Below are positions 1-7,182 of a stretch of DNA of 64,000 nt, piece after piece. A program made the translations under genes and the position numbers. How positions within the stretch are numbered: the stretch's first letter is position 1; each line of letters begins with the position of its first letter. The notes under the pieces are model-generated. The model searched no databases and had not been told where the DNA came from. It saw only the letters and a program-made list of their open reading frames with translations. Origin of the DNA: Idiomarina fontislapidosi (GTDB taxonomy: Bacteria; Pseudomonadota; Gammaproteobacteria; Enterobacterales; Alteromonadaceae); NCBI RefSeq assembly GCF_003226255.1, contig NZ_QJST01000015.1, positions 1-64,000 of the forward strand, in the 5' to 3' direction.

Positions 1-48
1 GGAAAACACTGGGCTTTATTCAGCCAGACATAATTTTTAAAGAGCAAT

Positions 49-75
49 TGCAACACGCTAAGAGCGAGTGTTGCA
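49..75. repeat. Inverted repeat downstream of broken hsdS
   Basis: TGCAACAC (49-56) and GTGTTGCA (68-75) form an 8-bp perfect inverted repeat around an 11-base spacer, just past the early hsdS stop. It could be a transcription stem-loop or a recombination core site. There is no T-tract, so an intrinsic terminator is not well supported. The flanking bases 1-48 hold nothing I recognise. Confidence 0.4.
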
Positions 76-89
76 GTTATTAGTTGAAT

Positions 90-185
90 CTAGGTAACTC
101 TTTTAAATTCCCAATGAGTAGGAATAGAATTAATCCATGGTGACTTTGTTTTTTTATAGTCAGCATATGGCGAGTATTTCTTCAT
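90..185 (-). pseudogene. hsdS: hsdS fragment, type I specificity subunit cut after 31 codons
   Basis: The start codon at 185 overlaps the hsdM stop (TAATG), the usual coupling of hsdM to hsdS. The peptide begins MKKYSPYADYKKT and continues with W-I-N-S-I-P-T-H-W-E, the signature N-terminus of type I HsdS proteins (K-Y-x-x-Y-K-x-S...W-x-x-x-I-P-x-H-W). A TAG at 90-92 then ends the frame. HsdS is normally about 400-600 residues with two target-recognition domains, and the sequence beyond the stop does not read as HsdS. I infer a remnant left by a mutation or rearrangement. Without HsdS the neighbouring HsdM would have no DNA target, unless another HsdS lies outside the window. Confidence 0.7.
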
Positions 186-2458
186 TACACCACCTCGGAC
201 AACATAGCGACGATCTCTTTTTCCAACTGACTAATTTCGCTGGAAATTTCTTCTAACGGACGCGGTGGCTCATAAACATAGAAATGACGAGTTAATGGTA
301 TCTCGTATCCAACTCTGGTTTTACTGTGATCAATCCAAGCGTCAGGCACATGCGGTAATATTTCTTTCGCAAGATAAGCTTCACAATGATCTTTCACTAG
401 TGCTATCAAAGCATCGTGACCAGTTTCATTATCTAGTTTCAATGGTAAAGGAAGATCAATATCATTAGGTAAGCAGACTTTTTCGTAGTCCCGTAATTCT
501 ACGTCAGGCTCCCGATTACCTTTCTTATCAAAGCAGATGTCAGCTTTCGAATCTCGCTCAGAAAGAGCAGCCAAGATAGCCTTTTTAATCGGAGCAAGCG
601 GTTTAATCCCGTACTTTTCGAGCTGAGCAACGAACACCGACTCAAATTCATCACGATTCCGATAAATTATGTGACTATCTAGGCTGCTCAACGCAGACTT
701 TATAGCAGTTTGTTTACGTAAACCTTCCTCAACTTCGGATTTATAAACATCTATATTCTTGCGCTTTTTACTGGTAGCTAGATTGTTAAAAGAAGCCTGA
801 TTTTCTAAACGTGCTATACGCTCTGGGCTTGCTTGGAAATTTAGGCGCAACGGGCGTTCAACAGTTATTTTTAAATAACCGAAATCCCTATTATTAAAAA
901 TTTTGCTGCATATACGTTCCTCAGTACCGATTGGTTTTGAATAACCTTTCTTATGTATTGGCACTGTAGATTTTGCCTCATTTTCGTATGACGCATACAT
1001 CCGCACTAACTCAGCAATATGCGATTCTGACAATTCATTACGCTTTTTACCTAGGCTTTTTTCCATTTTTTGATAGTGTCGAGACCCGTCAATGAGTTGG
1101 ACTTGACCGCGTCTATGTGAAGGCTTTTTGTTGCTTACAATCCAAATATAAGTATAAATATCAGTGTTATAGAACATCTGATCTGGCAACGCAATAATCG
1201 CATCCAATAGATCATTTTCTATAATCCAACGTCTTATATTTGATTCTCTAGCCTTTGATGTAGGAGAACTTGCGTCGCCACTAAACAAAGGGGAACCATT
1301 AAATACAACAGCAATTTTAGAGCCATCTCCGCCTATATTTTTTCCGTCTAATATTTTCGGAGGCTGATGCATCTTGGAAATCATGTGTTGGAGGAATAGA
1401 AGCGAGCCATCATCAATACTTGGTAACCCAGCTCCAAAACGGCCTGAAAACCCTTGTGCGGAGTACTCCTCACGGACGAAATCTTCTTCCGGCTTCCATT
1501 CAACCCCAAAAGGCGGGTTAGAAAGCATGTAGTGGAATTTCTTCTCCTGGTGGCCATCGTGAGGTACGAAGCCGTTGTTTTTGTTCTTGGCGTCTTTCAC
1601 GCCCAGCGTGTCCCCATAGATGAGGTTGTCGATGGGTTCGTCTTTGATCAGGAGGTCTGAGCAACAAATGGCGTAGGATTCAGGATTGTACTCCTGGCCG
1701 AACAGCTCGATGTGGGCATCGGGGTTCAATCCTTCATGGGTACCGTCACCGCAAATGTACTTTTCAGCTTCCGAGAGCATGCCACCGGTACCGGCTGTGG
1801 GGTCGTAGATACTCCGGTAAATGCCCGGCGCGAAGATGCCTTCCTCATCGGTAAACAACAACTGCACCATCAACCGGATGACTTCGCGGGGAGTAAAATG
1901 GTCCCCAGCCTCTTCATTGGCCTGTTCATTGAACTTTCTGACCAGCTCTTCAAACAGATAGCCCATCTGTAGGTTGCTGAGGGTCTTGGGTGAGAGGTCA
2001 ATTTCGTTGCTACAGAACTCTTTGAGAATCAGGAAAAGGCGGTTGGCCTCATCCAGCTTGGCGATTTCCGCCTCGAAATCGAACTTATCGAATATGTCCC
2101 GAGCGCGGGGTGAAAAACCCTGGATGTAGGCAATCATGTTGCCTGCAATGTTGGGCGGATCAGCCAGCAGCTTATCGAAGGTGAAGCCGCTGGTATTGAA
2201 TAGTTCCTGTTTGCGGCCACTGGTGGCAATGCGCGAAAGCGCTTTTTCCAGTGCAGGGCCGGTTATGCCGCGGGCTTCCAGGCGCTCCTTCTCAGCCAGT
2301 ACCTTTTTCTGGTTTTCCGCCAATACCAGGTCAAACCGACGCAAAACGATCATTGGTAGCATTACCCGCCGGTACTGGGGTGGCCGATACGGGCCTCGCA
2401 GCTTGTTAGCGATGTTCCAGATGAAGCCGACAAGGTTTTGATGATGGTTTTGTTGCAT
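185..2458 (-). CDS. hsdM: Type I restriction-modification N6-adenine methyltransferase subunit (HsdM)
   Basis: Protein of 757 residues. HsdM transfers methyl from SAM to adenine in the site chosen by HsdS. The SAM-binding motif DPTAGTGGM lies near residue 218 and the catalytic NPPFG near residue 314, both typical of N6-adenine MTases. An N-terminal helical HsdM_N-type region and a C-terminal helix ending in an acidic/leucine-rich tail are also family-like. It is longer than the usual roughly 500 residues, with an extended C-terminal half. It starts 27 bp after the WYL regulator gene and is coupled to the hsdS fragment. Base composition shifts inside the gene: the part above about 1,480 is GC-rich, the part below is clearly AT-rich, suggesting a recombinant gene. 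No hsdR is visible here. Confidence 0.88.
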   Translation of the reverse strand: MQQNHHQNLVGFIWNIANKLRGPYRPPQYRRVMLPMIVLRRFDLVLAENQKKVLAEKERLEARGITGPALEKALSRIATSGRKQELFNTSGFTFDKLLADPPNIAGNMIAYIQGFSPRARDIFDKFDFEAEIAKLDEANRLFLILKEFCSNEIDLSPKTLSNLQMGYLFEELVRKFNEQANEEAGDHFTPREVIRLMVQLLFTDEEGIFAPGIYRSIYDPTAGTGGMLSEAEKYICGDGTHEGLNPDAHIELFGQEYNPESYAICCSDLLIKDEPIDNLIYGDTLGVKDAKNKNNGFVPHDGHQEKKFHYMLSNPPFGVEWKPEEDFVREEYSAQGFSGRFGAGLPSIDDGSLLFLQHMISKMHQPPKILDGKNIGGDGSKIAVVFNGSPLFSGDASSPTSKARESNIRRWIIENDLLDAIIALPDQMFYNTDIYTYIWIVSNKKPSHRRGQVQLIDGSRHYQKMEKSLGKKRNELSESHIAELVRMYASYENEAKSTVPIHKKGYSKPIGTEERICSKIFNNRDFGYLKITVERPLRLNFQASPERIARLENQASFNNLATSKKRKNIDVYKSEVEEGLRKQTAIKSALSSLDSHIIYRNRDEFESVFVAQLEKYGIKPLAPIKKAILAALSERDSKADICFDKKGNREPDVELRDYEKVCLPNDIDLPLPLKLDNETGHDALIALVKDHCEAYLAKEILPHVPDAWIDHSKTRVGYEIPLTRHFYVYEPPRPLEEISSEISQLEKEIVAMLSEVV

Positions 2459-2485
2459 GCTGTTCTCGCTATTTAATATCTGTTG

Positions 2486-3412
2486 TTAACTACTTGGCGC
2501 TGCCTCGTCACCGGTGCCGGCATAGCCAGGTGCCAGGACAGCGTTAGCGCAGTGTTCAAGAATGTTGTGGTTACGCAGCCACAGGTGATATTCCTGCTCT
2601 GGCAACCGATGATTGGGGCTACAGTCCACGTTCCAATGGCGTAGCAGGTAGCCAGCACGAGCGGCACGGATGCTGAGCTGTCGGACAGGCTGGTTGTTCC
2701 GCCGGGACATATTAAAATCCAGCGCAATAGCCTCCGGGTGGCTGTGACACGGGTGCGGGATGAGCTCTAAGGTCAGTTGCTCATTCCATTCGGCATCCGA
2801 CGTTTGATGCTCATGCTCTGCGATATCCGCTTTGTCGATAATCACGCTGGTGATGCGATTGCAGACAAAATCTCGGAATGCACCTCGTTTCCGGCAGTAG
2901 CCGCGCATGTGCCAACGCTGGCCGTTGTTGACGATGCTGTGCGGCACAACCACACGCTCGTTAGCGCCTGAACTGAGGGACAGGTAGGTCATCCGCACAG
3001 CCTGTTGTTGGCTGATGGCCCGGCTCACTGTCGCCAGCACATCCTGTGGTGGCGCGATCAGATCTGGTGCATCCTCACAGAAACCTGACTGGCCAGGAGT
3101 CACCGATAGCCCGTCGCCAAAGCCATAAGCCAGAGTTTTCAAGGCGGCATGGGGCTCATGGTGGAACAGAGGCTGATAGTTGTCGGTACGGTAGTAGCGC
3201 TTGTTTTCGTGACGGAGGATCAGGTTCTCGTGGGCTAGCTCACGGTAGAGAGTGAAGTCCCGGGTGCTGGAGGCGACTGCGGTGCCGAAGTGCGCCATTA
3301 GCTCACTTCGGCCCACTGAGCCGTGGTATTGCAGGCAAAAATCAATGAACGCCAAGCGCTCGCGCTGGGCGTGTGAGTGATTTTCGAGCTTTAAGGCGGC
3401 GTTTCCCGGCAC
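2486..3412 (-). CDS. WYL-domain transcriptional regulator (BrxR/CapW-like)
   Basis: Protein of 308 residues. The first roughly 75 residues read as a winged helix-turn-helix (Q-R-E-R-L-A-F-I-D-F ... SVGRSELMAHF ... S-T-R-D-F-T-L-Y). The middle, about residues 125-200, carries the WYL-domain pattern (QQAVRMTYLSLSSG, then V-V-P-H-S-I-V...R-W-H-M-R-G-Y-C), and a C-terminal extension follows. Proteins with this wHTH-WYL-WCX layout (BrxR, CapW) are known repressors found in front of BREX, CBASS and restriction operons. It is the first gene of a short operon with hsdM, and a 20-bp perfect palindrome lies 84 bp upstream. I infer that it represses its own operon. Its ligand is unknown. Confidence 0.82.
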   Translation of the reverse strand: MPGNAALKLENHSHAQRERLAFIDFCLQYHGSVGRSELMAHFGTAVASSTRDFTLYRELAHENLILRHENKRYYRTDNYQPLFHHEPHAALKTLAYGFGDGLSVTPGQSGFCEDAPDLIAPPQDVLATVSRAISQQQAVRMTYLSLSSGANERVVVPHSIVNNGQRWHMRGYCRKRGAFRDFVCNRITSVIIDKADIAEHEHQTSDAEWNEQLTLELIPHPCHSHPEAIALDFNMSRRNNQPVRQLSIRAARAGYLLRHWNVDCSPNHRLPEQEYHLWLRNHNILEHCANAVLAPGYAGTGDEAAPSS

Positions 3413-3495
3413 GTTCGCACCTTTTTTGACTAAATATGGTTAGCCACCTTATTACACAAATCTATATCATGCAATCATTTTGATTTGTCCTATAG

Positions 3496-3515
3496 AACTT
3501 TCACATGTGAAAGTT
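3496..3515. promoter_or_regulatory. Perfect 20-bp palindrome, likely WYL-regulator operator
   Basis: AACTTTCAC-AT-GTGAAAGTT reads identically on both strands. It sits in the 174-bp gap between the WYL regulator start (3412) and the MobI-like gene. BrxR/CapW-type dimers bind such inverted repeats near their own promoter, so this is the best operator candidate. It resembles a parS core but has AT, not CG, at the centre. Confidence 0.6.
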
Positions 3516-3586
3516 TTGGCTCCTTTCCAGATGGAAAAATGGGTGCATAAAGCCCGCCGGAAGGGGACGGGCCTGAATGGTTTTTT

Positions 3587-4159
3587 TTAGGATTCCGGGG
3601 GCTGAAGGCCATCGAAGTGCGCCTCCAAACTGTCCAACTGCTTCAGGTTTGTCCTGACGAGACGGCGCATGTGAGTGAGGTTTGCATTCATGATACGCAC
3701 TATCTCAAAACCGGCTTCGGTCTCCTCAATGATGGGCCTTTCCCAGTCGTGAGCGCGGTTAAATGCGGGTTTTGAGTACCGGTGCTTCAGGGCTCGGCGG
3801 ATGTGTTCACTGAAAACCGCATGCCCCTTACCGTTTTTCACTCTTATAAAGGTGTTGTAATACCAATGCATTTCCAAGCTACCGTGCAGCATTCTCACCC
3901 GGCAGCCGTGATGGCCAGGGTAGCCTCTCGTTTCCTTGGTTCGATGAGCCTCATTATGCGCCCAGAAATGGTCCGACAGCCGCTGAGCGAGATAGCGTAG
4001 GCGTGCTCGCTCCATATCCAGGCTTTTGGATAGCGATTGTAGATACTGTCTGCATTGATCAAGCGCCATTCGGCGCCCCTGGTGATGGTCAAACTCCCCG
4101 GCGCGCGCCACCTCATGCCACTTATCAGTGATTTCCTGAATGGTTTTGGGTTTGCTCAT
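3587..4159 (-). CDS. MobI-like conjugative-element protein
   Basis: Protein of 190 residues, starting at the ATG at 4159, which has AGGAG at good spacing (an ATG two codons earlier has none). It is basic and rich in His, Arg and Trp, with a central stretch R-V-R-M-L-H-G-S-L-E-M-H-W-Y followed by H-I-R-R...YSKPAFNRAHDWE. That arrangement reminds me of MobI proteins, which act at the transfer origin of SXT/R391-type integrative conjugative elements. The resemblance is from memory and is only moderate. It belongs to a minus-strand block with a serine recombinase and a lipoprotein, which fits an element-borne origin. No relaxase is present in the window. Confidence 0.42.
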   Translation of the reverse strand: MSKPKTIQEITDKWHEVARAGEFDHHQGRRMALDQCRQYLQSLSKSLDMERARLRYLAQRLSDHFWAHNEAHRTKETRGYPGHHGCRVRMLHGSLEMHWYYNTFIRVKNGKGHAVFSEHIRRALKHRYSKPAFNRAHDWERPIIEETEAGFEIVRIMNANLTHMRRLVRTNLKQLDSLEAHFDGLQPPES

Positions 4160-4267
4160 TAGCATTCTCCTGTTGGTTGATGTTCAAGAGAAATGCTACT
4201 GGCCGCAGAGACAAACCCACGGGTCTGCAATTTGCCAATTTGGGCAAAAGTAGCCGTTTACCCCAGA

Positions 4268-4423
4268 TTATCTGGAATTTTTATCGACCTGGCGGCGTGC
4301 TTTAAACTTCCTGTTGAGAAATGCTTCCAGCTTGTCAGCATTCAGGTATGTGATGCCGCAGATCGCCAAGATAACGGCGACAAAGCCGAGGAAAGCAATA
4401 AGTGTGACGGACATATCGATCAT
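4268..4423 (-). CDS. Small single-pass membrane protein
   Basis: Protein of 51 residues. The start at 4423 (MIDMSVTLIAFLG) has AGGAG eight bases upstream and is preferred over a longer frame that runs into the recombinase gene. Residues 4-24 form one hydrophobic segment, followed by a short basic cytoplasmic-type tail (L-N-R-K-F-K-A-R-R-Q-V-D-K). The function is unknown. It lies between the recombinase and MobI-like genes in the same direction, so it is probably co-transcribed. Confidence 0.5.
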   Translation of the reverse strand: MIDMSVTLIAFLGFVAVILAICGITYLNADKLEAFLNRKFKARRQVDKNSR

Positions 4424-4464
4424 GTGAGTTCTCCTGTTTTCGTTCTTTGAGTGCAAATAGCAGC

Positions 4465-5094
4465 CTATGCTGCATGTGACTGCCTTTGTTCCCTTGCGAC
4501 AGAGGCAATCAGATGGCGCGAACAACCCAGGATGTCCTGGATTTCGCTATAGCTATGGCCGGTACGAAGTAAACTGGCGATGTGTTGCCGCCTCTTCAGA
4601 TCGGGTTGGCGCCCCTGATACTTACCGTCGCTGCGGGCCTTGTTAATCCCCTGGTTCTGCCGTCGACGCCTATCCTCGTAATCTTTGCGAGCTACCGCTG
4701 CCAACATGTCGAGCATCATGCTGTTGACCGCCTGCAAGATAGAGTCGGTAAAGCCGGTGTTGTCTTTCTTGTCCAGTGCGAGCCAACTCGTTGGTAACTC
4801 GGGCGAGACAATCGCCAATCGCTTGGCGGCCAGCTTCTGTTTGAGCGTATCCCAGTCCTGCTGTTTAAGGCGTGCAAGCCGGTCTATCTGTTCTACCAGC
4901 ACAATGTCACCTTCACCAGATTCGGCAATCAGTCGCATCAGTTCGGGGCGATGCAATGTGGCACCGGAGACGTTCTCGGTATAAAAGGCAGCAATGCGAT
5001 GACCGTGTTGCTCGGCAAACTGGATTAGCGATGCTTTGGCCCGCTCGGCATTTTGTTCCTGGGTAGATGCTCTCAGATAGGCGCGTATAAACAT
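4465..5094 (-). CDS. Serine recombinase / resolvase
   Basis: Protein of 209 residues, preceded by GAGGAGG. The N-terminal catalytic domain has YLRASTQEQN, with the nucleophilic serine in R-A-S-T. It also has ...ENVSGATLHRPEL... and VLVEQIDRLARL, the family's conserved E-x-x-D-R-L-x-R block. The C-terminus has GRQPDLKRRQHIASLL followed by a helix-turn-helix (S-Y-S-E-I-Q-D-I-L-G-C-S-R-H-L-I), as in Tn3/gamma-delta resolvases. It would resolve cointegrates or plasmid dimers, or invert DNA. Repeats directly upstream (5106-5212) look like its res site. Confidence 0.9.
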   Translation of the reverse strand: MFIRAYLRASTQEQNAERAKASLIQFAEQHGHRIAAFYTENVSGATLHRPELMRLIAESGEGDIVLVEQIDRLARLKQQDWDTLKQKLAAKRLAIVSPELPTSWLALDKKDNTGFTDSILQAVNSMMLDMLAAVARKDYEDRRRRQNQGINKARSDGKYQGRQPDLKRRQHIASLLRTGHSYSEIQDILGCSRHLIASVAREQRQSHAA

Positions 5095-5105
5095 TAATGC
5101 CTCCT

Positions 5106-5212
5106 CGGTCTGTTATAAGTGGTTCCGTTTGGCCGGTCTGTTTTAAATGGTTCCTTTTCATGTTGAGCGGCCTGAATAGTTGGTTCCCCTGATGTGTACC
5201 CAAAAGGAACCA
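5106..5212. repeat. Direct and inverted repeats upstream of resolvase (res-site candidate)
   Basis: Three related direct repeats of the form CGGtCTG...GGTTCC lie at 5106-5126, 5134-5154 and 5168-5187 (the first two 28 bp apart). A reversed copy of the end, GGAACCA, is at 5206-5212, so TGGTTCC (5181-5187) and GGAACCA form an inverted pair. The set fills the gap between the recombinase start and the next gene. Resolvases bind several sites in their own promoter region, so this fits res or an operator. Confidence 0.6.
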
Positions 5213-5214
5213 CC

Positions 5215-5604
5215 TCAAGACTCGAAAAACTCCCCGAACGGATCATCCTCTCGGAGGATCGGATTGACTCTGAAGTCATCGAACAGATCGCCTGCGTCTT
5301 CTTGACTCCCGGTGCCGGAGGTTGTCGTGCTGCTTGGACCGTTTTCTTCCCTACCACCACCTCGACTAAACGACGCCATCTTTTTCTCGAATTCAGGAAA
5401 CGTCATTTGCCCATCGGGTCCCTTGGTAAAAACCGTCTTGTAAGCATCGACTGCGGCCATTGCGAAGCGAATGAGCAGTAGGACCACCCAGAGCACGAAC
5501 AATAGATACCATGCGTAAAGCGCTGCATCGGTACCCCTTAAGGCGAGCTCCACAACGCCGATCCCGGCGAGCCCCACTGCTACTATTTTTGTTACCCTCA
5601 CCAT
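5215..5604 (-). CDS. Membrane protein of unknown function
   Basis: Protein of 129 residues with two hydrophobic segments (about residues 5-20 and 28-50, the second A-W-Y-L-L-F-V-L-W-V-V-L-L-L-I). A hydrophilic, Ser/Thr/Gly-rich and then acidic C-terminal half ends D-D-P-F-G-E-F-F-E-S. I do not recognise a family. It lies in the minus-strand mobile-element block between the 137-residue protein and the recombinase repeats. Confidence 0.55.
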   Translation of the reverse strand: MVRVTKIVAVGLAGIGVVELALRGTDAALYAWYLLFVLWVVLLLIRFAMAAVDAYKTVFTKGPDGQMTFPEFEKKMASFSRGGGREENGPSSTTTSGTGSQEDAGDLFDDFRVNPILREDDPFGEFFES

Positions 5605-5674
5605 GGTTTCAGTCCCCGATAGCTCTTTACTTCGAAGCTATCAGAACCTGAGAAAATGCAAGTTTTGACCGGCG

Positions 5675-6088
5675 TCAGGCCGCTCTGGCTCGCCCGGCCA
5701 GCCATGGCAGTTTCACTTTGTCGTAGACATCGTTCGTCATCGCCTTCAAATCTCCCGCGTCCAGGCGTGGAACCAGCCACGCACTGCCTTGGTATCGAAC
5801 TCTGGGGTAGCTGGATGGCTGGAATACACCGTGAGGGAGGTCGTCCTCATCGCCCAGCCAATGCCTGAGCCGCAGATCAATACACCAGCCCTGTTCGAGT
5901 TCGATCCAGCAATGGGGAGCGGTGGCTATTCGGCTCAGCCGGTCCTCTGCGTATCCGATACGACATTGATGGAAGATGCCTTGCTCGCTCAGGGCATTGC
6001 TGATCACAAAGGTCATGCAGTCGCTATCGATTTTGGCGTCTTCAAGCGGCAACAGAGCGAACTCAAGTTCATCATGCCAGTCACTCAT
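5675..6088 (-). CDS. Unknown protein with a transglutaminase-like Cys-His-Asp pattern
   Basis: Protein of 137 residues, start overlapping the end of the lipoprotein gene by 8 bp, so the two are translationally coupled. It has Cys24 in DSDCMTFVIS, His59 in A-P-H-C-W-I-E-L, and Asp71 in GWCIDLRLRHW. The order Cys, then His in an H-x-W-I/V-E-L strand, then Asp after an aromatic strand is what papain-fold transglutaminase-like proteins show. This is inference from the pattern only, as no family member is recognised by name. It could be a small peptidase or amidase, or an inactive fold. Confidence 0.5.
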   Translation of the reverse strand: MSDWHDELEFALLPLEDAKIDSDCMTFVISNALSEQGIFHQCRIGYAEDRLSRIATAPHCWIELEQGWCIDLRLRHWLGDEDDLPHGVFQPSSYPRVRYQGSAWLVPRLDAGDLKAMTNDVYDKVKLPWLAGRARAA

Positions 6089-6929
6089 GATCTGGCTCCT
6101 TGAACATCAGTCGCTGGCCCTGCTCGTAAAGCACAGGGTACGGCAGCGGTTCGCTATCCTGGATGACGGTGCCGGGAGGAAAATACATCAACATCCAGGA
6201 TGGTAAGGCACCACTGACCGTGCGATAGAACTCATCCACAGGGAAGCTGAGTTGTTCACCTGATTGCCGGAAAACGAGGCGAGAATAATTCTCTGGATGA
6301 TTAGCCGCGATGTTGTAGCTTTCGGGCTCAGCACCTTCCACGTAGGCCGGAGACTTCCAGCGATTCGGCGTTTTGATGTTGTAAGCAACCACACATTGAC
6401 CTGCACCGCATCCAGGCTCAGTGCTTTCAATGGACCAGAGCATCAGTGGATGGCCATCAATCTCAGGCGCCTCCACGTTACTGAGTTTGGTGGCGCTCAA
6501 CGCCATATCATTGGCAGCTAATCGGATGGCCTGATCCACCAGATCCACATACTGCTCATATGCCTGAGCCTCCGAAGTGGCCATCGACGCAGGCATCCAT
6601 CCCATCAGGCTTGGTCTCGCCGACGGATTATCCGGTGTCATCATGATGTCAGTAGCGTTGAACAGAAACGTTTGGCTACCCGAGAGATGTCGAAGCGGTG
6701 CATCGAATGAAGTCGCCAGGCTGGCGAGATCCAGTAATGGCACCAACATGCCTTTACTGTAGGAGCGAGAGCCATCCCCAGAATCACGCAAGTCCATATC
6801 GTAGATGCCACCGGCTCTCGCCAGGTTTAAAGCCCGAGACTCTTCCTGATTGTAAGCTCGTGGGGTGGCCGCGCAGCCAGCCAGGGCAGCGGCCAATATT
6901 GCTGTAGTTAAGGGTGCTAATCTTTTCAT
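6081..6929 (-). CDS. Lipoprotein of a mobile-element block, unknown function
   Basis: Protein of 282 residues with a bacterial lipoprotein signal peptide: Lys-Arg, a hydrophobic stretch, and the lipobox LAGC with the lipidated Cys near residue 19. The mature part has no repeats or motif I recognise. It contains a C-G-A-G-Q-C pair that could form a disulfide, and is mainly soluble in character. A GGAGGA precedes the ATG. It is the first gene of the minus-strand block 6929-5215, and its GC-rich composition matches that block rather than the AT-rich gene to its right. Confidence 0.65.
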   Translation of the reverse strand: MKRLAPLTTAILAAALAGCAATPRAYNQEESRALNLARAGGIYDMDLRDSGDGSRSYSKGMLVPLLDLASLATSFDAPLRHLSGSQTFLFNATDIMMTPDNPSARPSLMGWMPASMATSEAQAYEQYVDLVDQAIRLAANDMALSATKLSNVEAPEIDGHPLMLWSIESTEPGCGAGQCVVAYNIKTPNRWKSPAYVEGAEPESYNIAANHPENYSRLVFRQSGEQLSFPVDEFYRTVSGALPSWMLMYFPPGTVIQDSEPLPYPVLYEQGQRLMFKEPDHE

Positions 6930-7182
6930 TATGTCCTCCTGCTTTTATTAAATATTCTCATGAGGTTAAGAATATGCAAGAGGAAAACTAAAAATAATCC
7001 TTTTAAATCAATAGTTTGTACTAACAGAACAAAGTTCCTTGAGCTCAAACATATAAATCGGCAGGTACACTGCCGTCACGTTGAAACTCATGCCGTTGTA
7101 AAACACTATAAAATGATAGATGGTAACGGCGAGGGACGTACCAATTTACAAAGTTGATACAAAAGCATAAATCGAGGCAATA
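6930..7182. promoter_or_regulatory. Divergent intergenic region with inverted repeat
   Basis: This 253-bp AT-rich gap lies between the lipoprotein gene (leftward) and the 1107-residue gene (rightward). It contains CGGCAG-GTACA-CTGCCG at 7059-7075, a 6-bp perfect inverted repeat with a 5-base spacer, which could be an operator for either promoter. No convincing gene is present. Confidence 0.4.

Noticed and set aside
3496-3515. parS centromere site
   Set aside because: The centre is CATG, not the CACGTG of parS, and the flanks differ. It lies beside an unrelated regulator gene.
4424-4525. 34-residue N-terminal extension of the small membrane protein
   Set aside because: It overlaps the recombinase gene and the internal ATG at 4423 has AGGAG.
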